Assembly (NCBI GenBank): GCA_963402885.1
Contig: OY727093.1
Location: 22,071,409-22,135,408 of the forward strand
DNA from: Antedon bifida
Taxonomy: Eukaryota > Echinodermata > Crinoidea > Comatulida > Antedonidae
Reading direction: 5' to 3'
Length of the DNA stretch: 64,000 nt
Shown here: piece after piece, positions 10,699-20,814 of the stretch
How positions within the stretch are numbered: the first letter of the stretch is position 1
Layout of the letters: each line of letters starts with the position of its first letter
The notes under the pieces: model-generated
Database searches by the model: none
The model's input: only the letters and a program-made list of their open reading frames with translations
What the model was told of the DNA's origin: nothing
Program-made: the position numbers and the translations under genes

Positions 10699-11143
10699 TC
10701 AAAGGGTTGGGTGCAATAAATTTCACCACTAAATATGGGGTAGCACAGTGGTTGTAGAAACCGACCATAAGCCCTTAATTGGCATATTTGACAAGCCACT
10801 ACACAAACTGAGCACAAGAATTCAAAGAATGAGAATGGCACTATTAATATACGACCTGAAACTAAAATGGGTGCCCGGTAAAGACAATGTAATCGCAGAT
10901 ACATTAAGTAGAGCAACCCTTAACGCCAAACCAGGCATTTCAGATGATGATGTCGTACTTCTTCGTGAAAAAGACGACCCTAGATGCAACTGGCCACTCG
11001 GACGTGTAATTAAGACATACACTAGTGAGGATGGAAAGGTTCGCAAAGCTGACATCCTTATATGCCGAGATGGAACTCAACGTACCTACTTAAGACCAAT
11101 CTCCAAGCTTGTATTGATCCAGAAAGCTCCAATCTCTACTTAG
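10699..11143 (+). pseudogene. Chimeric retroelement: Gypsy RNase H fused to BEL/Pao C-terminal domain
   Basis: From about 10,699 the frame reads as the end of a Ty3/Gypsy RNase H: FHH before an in-frame TAA, then VETDHKPL, a TRIQRMRM helix and the closing WVPGKDN..ADTLSRA. Without a frame change it then reads WPLGRV, DGKVRKAD and LRPISKLV. These motifs belong to the domain (DUF5641-type) that follows integrase in BEL/Pao elements and is not expected in Gypsy. The junction lies around 10,915-10,945. No integrase separates the parts. The open part is 131 codons (10,748-11,143). An LTR-like sequence with a purine tract follows. It is a remnant: the 5' part is missing and an upstream stop is present. 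The fusion could be a template-switch product or a deletion between adjacent elements. Confidence 0.7.
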
Positions 11144-11259
11144 TTTAGACTTGATTATTCTGATTGAAAGTATACTAGGAATGATTAAATTACTATGTAC
11201 AAGTTTAGTGATTAGAATATGTAGATTAAAAATGTTCCCTTTTAAGTTTTAACATTTTT

Positions 11260-11797
11260 AGGCGGGGAGTGTTGTCGACTGTATACCAAGTATACTAGCC
11301 TTTTATTTTATACCTCACTTTAAGTAAGACATGATGAGTCTAACTTACACAATCTAACAAACCATCCTGCCATAAACAGACAAAAATGGAAACAAATTGT
11401 GGAAAGCGTAATGTCGGAAGACGCAAAACGTTAAGAAGAAGAGAAGAAGTCAAGTGAGTAATTTAACTTTAGTAGTTTAGCAGTATTATAATTGTAGATT
11501 AGAGATTTTATTATATATTGATTAAAACCTCACCTAATCTTTGAGGCTATTATAAGGTTTAAAGTAAAGTAGATTCAATTAGGCATTTCAACTAATAATG
11601 ATAACGTTGATCGATTTATTGCATTTTATTGTTTAGAGTGTTTATTGTATTCTTCTATAGTTTACACGTTGGAATAAAGTTTGGGAGCCATCGCTCTGAC
11701 CTTTGGCATTTAATTTGTTTCGGCGAGTTGAACTGACTGGTGAAAATTGTGTTACCACTGACGCTATACGACTCAAATTGAAACGCTAGGCTACACT
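11260..11797 (+). mobile_element. BEL-type 3' LTR with polypurine tract (right end approximate)
   Basis: A purine tract (AGGCGGGGAG, 11,260-11,269) is followed directly by TGTTGTCGAC, as expected for the start of a 3' LTR. It lies 116 bp after the BEL C-terminal frame. An AATAAA at 11,673-11,678 is a plausible polyadenylation signal. The right end is not defined by a second LTR copy; ...TTACCA near 11,755 or ...GGCTACA near 11,797 are candidates. Confidence 0.55.
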
Positions 11798-12407
11798 CAA
11801 AGCAACCAGTACAGAAACGTATTTTAACCACTCTTGGGGAGTGTAAAATCGCTCTTTTAGAGTCAAAACAATTTCACTCTAAACAACGAGTTTACAATAA
11901 GAGAGTATACATTAAAATGAATTTTTCTTAATTGATTTTCTCTTGCAGAAGACACTAAACGTACGTTCTCTATAAAAATATATTACATTTAAATTTTAGC
12001 CAAGTTGGGTACGAGTTGGCATGGGTACGGGTTGGTTTGCCAAACCTTGGGTACGGGTTGACCAGCAGCCTGATGGTCGTACGCTATCGCTCTTTACCAG
12101 CTAGGCCTACAAAACTAAGCCCAACTAAGCTGCCTATCAAAAATTACAGGTCTTGTGTAATATCAACAACATCAAGAGAATAAGAGTACAGTAACATCAT
12201 GAGCTCAGGCATGAAATATGCAAGCCCTATACTTTCTGCCTTAACCTAATAGGACAAAATTCCCCCTGGCCCCCAGCCTAATGTTGCTCGCTTCGCTCAC
12301 AAAGTGTTTCATTTTTATACGTTACCCCTCCCACTATTAAAAACGGATATGCACCGTTGCCTAAAGCATCCGTTATGTCTATCATTACTGAATTCATCTA
12401 TGGCCAA
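11798..12407. other. Intergenic with short GGGTACGGGTTGG repeats
   Basis: About three degenerate copies of GGGTACGGGTTGG lie at 12,005-12,062. A GCTCGCTTCGCTC motif at ~12,287 recurs at ~18,873. No gene seen. Confidence 0.4.
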
Positions 12408-12595
12408 AACATGAAGGAAACGATCTACAATACGGAGGATCAACACTTCATAGAAAGGAAAGGAAAGTGGCAGTTGCAACTGGTGTTGTAAAAGGAGTCT
12501 CGTATTTACACAAGCATAGTCCTTAGATAATCCACCAGGATATAAAGTCTGCCAACATTCTTTTAGACAAAAAGTTTGCATCAGTCAGCTAGGAA
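12408..12595 (+). pseudogene. IRAK/TKL-like protein kinase fragment, degenerate
   Basis: One plus frame reads a GVVKGVSYLH helix, an in-frame TAG (12,524-12,526), then IIHQDIKSANILLDKKF. This is the helix E and catalytic-loop region of a protein kinase. The DIKSANILLD form is typical of IRAK/Pelle and other tyrosine-kinase-like kinases. The usual HRD Arg is Gln. A second stop follows before any DFG motif. Flanking coding sequence is barely readable, so I take it as a relic exon or retrocopy, not a working gene. It is the only piece of apparently cellular gene origin I recognise in the window. Confidence 0.55.
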
Positions 12596-13690
12596 GTCAT
12601 GTGGTGCTGCATCAACTATTAGTTGGGTTTAAAGAGGTATTTATGTGCGATTTGTGATGAAACATGGCTAGATATCTTTAGACCTGGGCTTTCTTGTACC
12701 TTAGCTGGTCACAGAAAGATAACATTTTACTTTAAATCCCTTAGCCTATTCCTTATCACTGTATTCAAGTATACAAAAATGACTATGGTTGAGAACAGTT
12801 AAACTGCATCGTACATTAATATTATTTGTTGTATCGTCGAGAACAGTGTTAAACTGCATCGTACATTTATGTTATTTGTTGTATATTTTAAGTTTATCCT
12901 ATTCATTTTTTTTTTTGTGGGTTTAACCCACTTTTATTCATTATTCCATTCATGACAAGGATATACAAAGATTACATATTTTAAAAATGTGTTTATAACA
13001 TGTATGTACAATTATATGGTTAAAAGAGATATCTTTTTTAAAACATAACATACTTGGATATCTTTTAAAACCTAAACATAATTGGTTATATTGGCACATA
13101 CCCTCTTATAAAATTTGGCTAACGTATTGAAGCGTTGTTTTTCTTTCTATATTTCTTTCCTTCCTTTTCATCTTTCTGTTTTATAGTAAAATACAATAAG
13201 TGTATAAAAAAAAAATTACTTAAAAAGAATTGTATTCTTTTAAATTTTTCTCAATAAAGAAGAAAGAAAAAGAAAGAAAGAGAAAAGAAAAAAAACAAGT
13301 TTTCATTTCGATTTTATGAAATGTAATTCATTAATTTATCTTTTACTTTAGCCCATTTAATGTGAGCTTTATTTACATTACAAGCATATTGGTTAGCTAA
13401 TCTATATTGTCTCTTTCAATTTCATTATATGTAATTATTTTTCTTCCACTCAGAAGGAATTGCATTTATTAACATAAAAAACTCAATTTTGTTGTTTTGA
13501 ATGGTTGGGGATTACTTCTTCGAATGATATTAATCTATAATCTACTATTATATCTTTTACTGTTTTGTACCCTGCTTGTAACCGATTTTTGAAATATATT
13601 GTTTTTTCGTTACATTTTATGAAATTATTTTCCCACAATTGCTGTGTTTCTACTTCTTTTGCATTTTCTGGGTATGCATTATTTCTAGTG
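12596..13690. other. Intergenic, AT-rich, purine tract
   Basis: A palindrome GTGGGTTTAACCCAC lies at about 12,917-12,931, and a GAAA-rich purine tract at 13,240-13,297. A near-duplicated segment (GAACAGTTAAACTGCATCGT) lies at about 12,793 and 12,841. No gene recognised. Confidence 0.4.
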
Positions 13691-13740
13691 GTGGTGCTAC
13701 CGGTAACACTTTAGTAAGTCTGTTTTAAAAGGCATTAACT

Positions 13741-14031
13741 TTGCCACAGACTCCAATAAAGCAGTACAAAGGCGATCCACTGTATTACCATGCATTTATT
13801 ACTTCCTTTAATAATACTGTCTCTAGTATTCCAGAAGACAATGTAAAGTTAAACACTTTAATGTCTTTGTTCGCTGGCAAAGCGTTACATTCGATCCAGT
13901 ATTGTGTATTGAAGCCCCCTAATGAAGGGTACCAATCAGCTTGGCTCTTAAAGACAGGTATGGCAACACAGCCATTATTGTGGTTAGGTTTTCTTATAAT
14001 CTTAATAATTAGAGTAGTCTTAAGCAAATAA
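13741..14031 (+). pseudogene. BEL/Pao Gag fragment
   Basis: The 96-codon frame reads IKQYKGDPLYYHAFITSF, then a KLNTLMSLFAGKALHSI stretch and PPNEGYQSA. This is the conserved pattern of BEL/Pao Gag (DUF1759-type: GDPL, aromatic F, KL..L, G.A, GY..A). The frame is lost after about 13,950, and 14,040-14,220 is only partly readable. Confidence 0.65.
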
Positions 14032-14220
14032 TCGATAAGCTTCCTAAGTTTTTACAGAATAGGTGGAAAGGTGAAAACTATCGGCTTAGTGAAAAGGATG
14101 TGGTGCCTAAGCTGGAGAATATTGTAAAATTCGTAAGGGTTTCAGCAAAGGAAGTGAACGATCCGGTCTACGGTAACACCTAGAGCCAACCGGCTGAAAC
14201 TCTACCAAACAAGAAAAGCG

Positions 14221-14607
14221 GTGTTCATAATATTAAAGTTGACAATGCAACTGCCGCAGCTGCTAGTGCTCCAAAGGAAAAGTTCTGGATTTGTAAATCA
14301 GCCGAATCAGTGTGAAAAATTTACAGCCATGAAGGTAAACGATCAGTTCGAGCTTGTAAAATCAAACCATGCATGTTTCTCTTGTTTAAAAATCGCAGGA
14401 AGATATCACCATCTTAGTAACTGTACTAGGAAAAGGGTGTGCGGAGAAAGCATAGGAAATGAGCAGTGTGACAAGTATCACCATAAACTACTCCACTTGG
14501 TCAAGAATGTAGGAGGAGCAGGAAATGTATGCATGAGAGGTCAAGATGAGCCATTGCTATGTGTATTGGAAGTAGAAGTAATGGGCAGGGACAAAAGTCC
14601 GATGTGA
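14221..14607 (+). pseudogene. BEL/Pao Gag zinc-knuckle region and protease start
   Basis: The frame contains ELVKSNHACFSCL, then GRYHHLSNC, RKRVCG and CDKYHHKLLH. This Cys/His arrangement ending in HHxLLH marks the nucleocapsid-protease linker of BEL/Pao elements. It ends with PLLCVLEVEV, which starts the aspartic protease. The next part continues in an overlapping frame from 14,559, implying a small indel near 14,590. Confidence 0.7.
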
Positions 14608-14972
14608 TGCTCGACATTGGTTCACAAGGTACGTTTGTGAGGAAAGAATTCGCCCAACGAGTAGGTGTTAAGGGGAAGAGTGTAGCTGCTTCTATTACGA
14701 AAGTCGGAGGAGCAGGAGAAAGCTTCAAGTCTCGGGTATGTGAACTTAAACTGATTGGCTTGGATGTCATAGAGAGAGTAGTTGATAAACCTACACCATG
14801 GATTTCACCCATTACAGTCGTAAAGAAACCCAAAAGCCCAAACGAAATCAGGCTTTGTGTAGACATGCGAGCACCAAACAAGGCAATCCTGCGAGAGCGT
14901 CACATCACTCCGACGATAGATGATATCCTTGCCAGTCTAAACGGCACTACGATATTTTCCAAACTTGATTGA
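14559..14972 (+). pseudogene. In-frame fusion of BEL/Pao protease to Gypsy reverse transcriptase
   Basis: Within one 137-codon frame, residues 16-68 are a BEL/Pao-type protease (MLDIGSQGTFVRKEFA; the usual Asp-Ser-Gly reads Asp-Ile-Gly). From about residue 69 the frame becomes the start of a Ty3/Gypsy RT: VIERVVDKPTPWISPI, RLCVDMRAPNKAI and TPTIDDILASLNG. BEL RT does not look like this. The junction is near 14,766 and preserves frame. A TGA follows FSKLD, and about 17 residues of the RT core are missing at that point. Confidence 0.7.
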
Positions 14973-15450
14973 TTCCTAACTGTCTTCTCAACACACGCAG
15001 GCCTATTTCAATTTAAACGTCTTAACTTTGGCGTTAGTAGTGCAGCGAAACAATTTCAAAACCTAATTCAGTCAGCATTAGCTAACCTCCCTGGTGTCCT
15101 AAACATTTCAGATGACATCTTAGTTTATGGTAGAAATCCAGCAGAACACAGAACATGACTGAAAAACTGCCTTCAGCTGTTGAGAGACAAAAATTTAACA
15201 CTCAACAAAGCAAAGTGTGAATTCGGGAAAGCGAAGATCAAATTTTTTGGTCACATATTTAGTTCAGGAGGAATATCACCAAGCCCAGACAAAGTGACAG
15301 CAATTCAGAATGCTGCCGCACCAACCACTAAAGAAGAAGTCCGAAGCTTCCTAGGCCTTGCCACATACTGCTCACGATTTATACCAAAACTGGCCATATC
15401 CGAACCGCTCCGCTTGCTCACTAAAATCAACTCACAATGGAAGAACCACA
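14973..15450 (+). pseudogene. Gypsy reverse transcriptase core, decayed
   Basis: Past the TGA the same frame reads VFSTHAGLFQFKRLNFGVSS, then NISDDILVYGR (the catalytic Asp pair is present, with the N-I-S-D-D form) and, after another TGA, KCEFGKAKIKFFGHIFSSGG and SFLGLATYCSRFIPK. These are the RT palm, thumb and connection of a Ty3/Gypsy pol. Confidence 0.75.
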
Positions 15451-15910
15451 CAATAAGGCACTCCAAGAAATCAATGACACAATCACAGAACACTGTAAAT
15501 TGACATACTTTAATCCAGCACTCCGTACAGAACTGGTTGTAGACGCCAGCCCCATAGGCCTCGGTGCCATGATCATTCAGCACAACGAAAATACTTCCGC
15601 CATAGTAGCATTGGCCAGCAGATCACTGACCGCAGTTGAACAGCGGTACTCACAAACTGAACGGGAAGCCCTGGCAATCACTTGATGCATACAACACTTC
15701 CACATACAGTATATCTATATGGTGGCAGATTCACTGTCGTCACAGAACATCAACCACTACTTCCCATGTTTAACAAAGCATCCTCAAAACCGCCCCTACG
15801 CCTAGAGCGATGGCTTATGAAACTACAAGATTATGAATACAGTGTGACATATCAGCAGATTACATGTCACGACATCCACTACCAACAACCTAAACATCCA
15901 GTAGAGAAGG
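15437..15910 (+). pseudogene. Gypsy RNase H, split by frameshift
   Basis: The first part reads LVVDASPIGLGAMI, SRSLTAVEQRYSQTEREALAI. After a frameshift near 15,680 it reads FTVVTEHQPLLPMF and RLERWLMKLQDYEYSVTYQ. These are successive RNase H motifs. The family differs from the Gypsy piece at 10.7 kb. Confidence 0.75.
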
Positions 15911-16194
15911 AAAGACAGCAGAAGAATACGTTAACCTGATCACATCAAATGCAGTTCCAAGAACACTTACTATAGAAGAAATAGAACACGAGACAAAAAA
16001 CGATAACACTCTTCAACAATGCATCTGGGCCATACAACATAACCAATAGCACAAAGTTAAAAATGAATCTTCAGCGACATCAAAAAAAGAGATAAACAGC
16101 CTCTACAAACTCAGGCACCAACTCAGCATTAGCACAGATAAGAACATACTGCTACGTGACCATCGAATAGTGATCCCTAAGACGTTACGACAAA

Positions 16195-16330
16195 AAGTAA
16201 CTGATATCACACATGAAGGTCATCAAGGGGTAATTAAAACAAAACAACTCATGAGACTCAAAGTTTGGTTTCCAGGAATCGATCACATGGTAGAAGAAAC
16301 AGTAGCCTCTTGTCTGCTATGTCAGGATTG
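16195..16330 (+). pseudogene. Gypsy integrase zinc-binding domain, truncated
   Basis: The frame reads HEGHQGVIKTKQLMRLKVWF, then a CLLCQ pair, the HHCC domain of retroelement integrase. It closely resembles the same domain of the Gypsy element at 38-43 kb. The catalytic core is absent; the sequence changes abruptly at about 16,328. Confidence 0.75.
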
Positions 16331-16423
16331 CGTTTTATTACTTGAGTAATCCTTTTATCTCAGCATTTTAGTACTTGCAAAAGAAATACCTTTTAATTCA
16401 AATAATTTATAGAGAAGTAAACA

Positions 16424-16580
16424 AGGTGGAGAGGGATGTAATATCGCAGAAATGTGATACTGCCCTCTAGAGAGAAAAGGATAAATAGATATGGAGATGG
16501 AATCCAAACAGTCAGTGTGTCCATTGAGTTTTATTGAGTATTCGGCCTAACTTGCATATCTAAAAGTGTATTTACCAACA
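16424..16580 (+). mobile_element. Short Gypsy LTR (144 bp) with polypurine tract
   Basis: A purine tract (AGGTGGAGAGGGA) ends at 16,436, then TGTAATATCG begins and ...TTTACCAACA ends at 16,580, giving TG...CA termini and a length similar to the 183-bp LTRs at 38 kb. There is no second copy in the window, so the boundaries are inferred. Confidence 0.5.
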
Positions 16581-16754
16581 TTATAGGCAGGAGGGGGGAA
16601 TCACCACCCGAAAGGGGACAAATTGCCATCCAACTTTTCTAAAGACCAGAACTTTCAGTAGATTACAAATATGGAAGGTAATCGATCAGGATAGGAAGTG
16701 TAAAGTTCAAAATTGACCAATTATAACATATGTATTTAATATATATATGTGTGT

Positions 16755-18862
16755 ATTATAACCAATTTATTGAAGTCAATTTGGTCTTTTAATACATATG
16801 TATAGTTTTATGTATCTATTCAGTCACATTATTAAAAAAATCCTTTGCAATTAATGTCAATATTAACCAATCAAAAAATTTGCCTATAAAACCAAATAAA
16901 TAAGATGTTTTATCATTCTGTTAGGATATCAATCAATCATACATAATCAAAAGAGCGCATTCATCATTACACCAGTTGACATACAGTAGGTCAAAGGTCA
17001 ACATTTTAACAAGTCATATACTAAATAAAGCAAAGTTAACCAAACTGAGATCGTTATAAATGTTATTGATCAGTGAAGTTATGGTATTTCTGATATTTTT
17101 TTCTAGTGCGCATTACTTTAAATATATTATAATAGTGTAAAATAAAGAAAAAAATTAACAATATGACTTAAAATGTTACGCTGACCTTCAATGATTTGTC
17201 ACAACACAGTTGTATTTATTAGGGCTACAATATTCGTTTTTGGGCAATAAACTACTGTTTATTAGAATCAGAGAATAGCAGTAACGTTCATCCACAGGAT
17301 AGGGCATACGGATGGCTCAGCCCATCCCCCACCTTTAATTTCAACAATTACAATACAATGCAACTTCACCAATTCACAATTTCTAGGACTCTGCCCATTC
17401 ACTGATATTAAAAATGATCTTATATTCGTCACTGTATGGTTTATAAACACTAGAGCACAAAAGTAATGTTGAAACTTGTAGAAACGTTATCTAAGAAAGA
17501 CACATTCACATTCACAGTAAAAATTATTACTTTCATTGGCTAATAAAACCTGGTACTCACAACACAGACAGACCACAATTTTTATCAAGGGCATATCGTT
17601 AGTATGAGCAGGGAGGTACCTCCCTGGTATGAGCCTCGACATGGTTTCTAGCCATAGATAGTTTTCCTGTTATCTTCATAAAAACATTTTCCTGTGCATA
17701 TTGTAGTAGAAATGTTTGTTTTCTGAAGAGAAAGAAAACCTGTTTATAATAAGGTCCATCTTTCCCAAGGTTGCATATATACTGTTCAAACTAGGCAATG
17801 ACCAAAATCTTTACAGAATTATTTCTGGACGTGTGAAACATGTGTGCTCTACAACAACAATAGACTAAAGGATAAAATGAATGCGACATCAAAAATCATT
17901 AATGGCAGTGGCAAGGGTCGGAGACTAATATAACCAAGTCAATATCAACTAATATAAAAAAGCAATGCTTGGAATGATTGTGTTCACTGTAAATGTCTCT
18001 TCCTTTTTTCGAAGAAGAAATCAGGAATCAATCCTGGTGGTCAAATCTTGGTGCACATGCTAGTGTTTGGATGGTCCAGAAATATTCACTGGGTTGCTAT
18101 GTACATATTCTGGACATACTAGTTGAACTACTATGTTCTGATTACAATGGGGATAAAAAAAGTTATAACCAATAATATAGTTAGATTTGTGAGACGATTA
18201 TCCACCAAAGTGCTCAAGGCGCCTGGCTAGTAGTAGTACATAGCTACTGTAGGTATCCTCAGTTATATGAGTACCTAGACAAATAAAAACCAAAATTATA
18301 TATTGCTAACATAAAGAAGCAACAGATCAGATAGTTTATTGTCTCAAAATGAATATCGCAGGCCAGAAACTATATTCTGATCAATCTTTGCAAATTGAAT
18401 TTTAAAAAGTTTTGCTTTAACCATCTATTTTATTTAAGTCTGATTTTACAGTATTATAATTATATTATTCAAAATTATAATGAAATAACAAACTTTACTG
18501 ATCGAAATAATTTGAACAATCGATATTATAGTTTGGTAAACTTTGCATATATTTGGTAACTACCTAAAACGCATATTAAAATGTTGACCTTTGACCTTAT
18601 ATCAACTGATGAAATTGACCTTTTTTCAACTGATGAAATGATGTATGTGCTCTTTTTACATTGCATATGATTGATGAACAGGATGAGAAAACATCAAATT
18701 TTTGTTAAATGTTAGTTTTATAGGTATGTTCTATGATTGGTCAATATTGACATTTGACCCTTAATCACAAAGAATTTTTTTTCATAAGGTATTTTAATAG
18801 ATACATGTAATCCTAAAGATGTATTAAAAGACCAAATTGTGCTTCAATAAATTTGTTATAAC
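16755..18862. mobile_element. DNA element with ~350-380-bp terminal inverted repeats
   Basis: The left arm (16,755-17,105) and right arm (18,481-18,862) are inverted copies with indels. Shared blocks include TTGGTCTTTTAATACAT, TGTCAATATT.ACCAATCA, CCTATAAAAC and GGTCAAAGGTCAACATTTTA. The interior (17,106-18,480) has no transposase I can recognise. It is therefore a non-autonomous or gutted cut-and-paste element about 2.1 kb long. Superfamily and target duplication are not determined. Confidence 0.65.
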
Positions 18863-19259
18863 TAGATATGTAAGCTCGCTTCGCTCGCGTACCATCTAGG
18901 TCGTGCCCACCGGATGGTTCTCGTATACAGTAATTTTAGCGTCAAATACCTGGCAATTTCAAATACGTACCACAGTCATTTATAGGAACGAATAAATAGA
19001 CAGTGATTTATGTACTCAACTAAAATTAGCACACTGGGAATTACTTTCGAACGAGAAACTTGTCACAAAATGAGACCAATTGTTTGAGTCAAATTTAAAC
19101 TTAATTTGTGTTTTGTATGTAACATTAGGGTTGAGGAAGAGAATGGTGCAATTTTTAAATATATTCAGTAACGAAATATTAATTGTTTTCATGTTTTAAT
19201 AATATACCACTAAACATAGTAAAACATTGCGATTTAATATTACGATGACACCGTCATAT
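18863..19259. other. Intergenic
   Basis: The motif GCTCGCTTCGCTCGCG lies at ~18,874 next to the outer end of the inverted-repeat element. No gene seen. Confidence 0.35.
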
Positions 19260-20535
19260 CAGTGGCGGATCTAGCGGGGGCGTAGGAGGCGTACGCCCCC
19301 CCCCCACCCCTATTTTTTAAAGAATTAAAAAAATAAAAAAATGAAATAGATTTTAAAAACATGTATCGTTTCGACGGTCATCAATCACCGATGGTTTGCA
19401 CATTTTCATAGTGAAAATAATACGTCGGTACATTGATAAAGTACATCGTCAGCTTGATCGCATTCCACCAAGCAGGTACGTCGACATTCTTTGTGTACTA
19501 TCAATCTCTAGCGTTACCAACGATCAATCACAGTTAAGTGTAAAAGGAGCAAGTTGATAAAAGCCATGTGTGTATGTGTTTATTAAGTACAATAAAAACA
19601 AAGGCTACGCCTTATTATATTAAAATATTTGATTTAAATATCATTTTGTCATCTAGTGTGCATAAATGACTGTTAATATGTTGTTTTTGGACGAAAGTGA
19701 CATCGTTAAAAACTTATATAAACAGCATGTTAATGTAGGGTGTTATTGAATTTGATTGAGAGGATTTAACCACATTCAACAGAGAAGACATTGTTCATTT
19801 AGGTATAATTATATATAATATATGTTTATCTCTATTTCTCTCATTTGTTTATGTCAAAAATATTCATACTGTGGTTTATTTGATCTACATATATACACAC
19901 ACCAACTTTGTAGATTTCAGTTTTGCACCATTTTGTCTGAATACATGATTTGCATTAGAATGACTTTGATACCAGTATATGTGGTGGACAGACTTCACTA
20001 ACGGCATATTTCATGCCCAAAGTTGGTAGATGATCATTGTTAATCAGTTTTTAATCAAACCCGGACTCATTAGGATCTCTAGACCTATATCCATGTGTCA
20101 TTTTGTGGTCTAGACTAGATTTTTGGTAGGATTTACAGTTAACTTGAACTCTTATAATTCAAATAATAATAGGAAATACTCAAGCCTGTATTAAAAAAAT
20201 TATAATATACTATATTAATTTCCATCACAGCTAGAGTAGAGGAGGATGACGATAGTGTTGAAGACTCATCTGTTGACAGTGGTGAAACTGGTGCCGATTT
20301 ACAAATTGTGTGCCGTGAAAACGAACCAAATACAGGTTTTTCATTTTTAGATATTTTAAGAAAATTACAATGAGTGTGTTTAGCAGACACATACCATACC
20401 CTCATTGAATTTAATAATATTCGTCTTCTGTACTAAACTTTATAATAATTTCGGATACATTCTTTCATGAATCTTCTCGTGAATTTCAGAGCCAAGACTA
20501 TGGAACGCCTCCTCTGCCTTCAGTTCACATTTTTC

Positions 20536-20755
20536 ATGCAGTACACACCAATCGTCATGCAGTACACACCAATGGTCATGCAGTACATACCAAACATCAT
20601 GCAGTACACACCAAACGTCATGCAGTACACACCAAACGTCATGCAGTACACACCAATCGTCATGCAGTACACACCAATCGTCATGCAGTACACACCAATG
20701 GTCATGCAGTACACACCAATCGTCATGCAGTACACACCAATCGTCATGCAGTCAA
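20536..20755. repeat. 21-bp minisatellite, ~10.5 units
   Basis: The unit ATGCAGTACACACCAATCGTC is repeated with few changes (ATCGTC, ATGGTC, AACGTC variants). Since 21 is divisible by three, both strands stay open: MQYTPIV on plus, CMTIGVY on minus. These long frames are a by-product of the repeat, not evidence for a protein. Confidence 0.9.
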
Positions 20756-20814
20756 ATATTGCGTAATTTATACCGCCACCTATCGACAAAATCGAATATC
20801 ACGTGACGTTTATA

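Larger units (their letters stand above)
13691..16330 (+). mobile_element. Degenerate chimeric LTR retrotransposon: BEL/Pao gag-protease joined to Gypsy RT-RH-INT
   Basis: The left half (13,741-14,765) carries BEL/Pao gag and protease. The right half (14,770-16,325) carries Ty3/Gypsy RT, RNase H and the start of integrase. All are on the plus strand and in the expected order. The integrase ends after its zinc-binding HHCC region (HEGHQG... CLLCQ), and a short LTR follows at 16,437. At least two in-frame stops (near 14,970 and 15,157) and three frameshifts (near 15,445, 15,680, 15,890) make it inactive. No 5' LTR was found. Confidence 0.75.

Noticed and set aside
12315-12581. 88-codon minus frame
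   Set aside because: Antisense of the kinase relic, which is the strand with a family signature.
16437-16580. Same LTR family as at 38 kb
   Set aside because: Lengths and TG...CA ends are similar but sequences differ apart from the termini.
20536-20755. CRISPR array
   Set aside because: Repeats are head-to-tail without spacers, in an animal genome context.
20520-20789. CMTIGVY repeat protein on the minus strand
   Set aside because: Consequence of a 21-bp minisatellite whose length is divisible by three.
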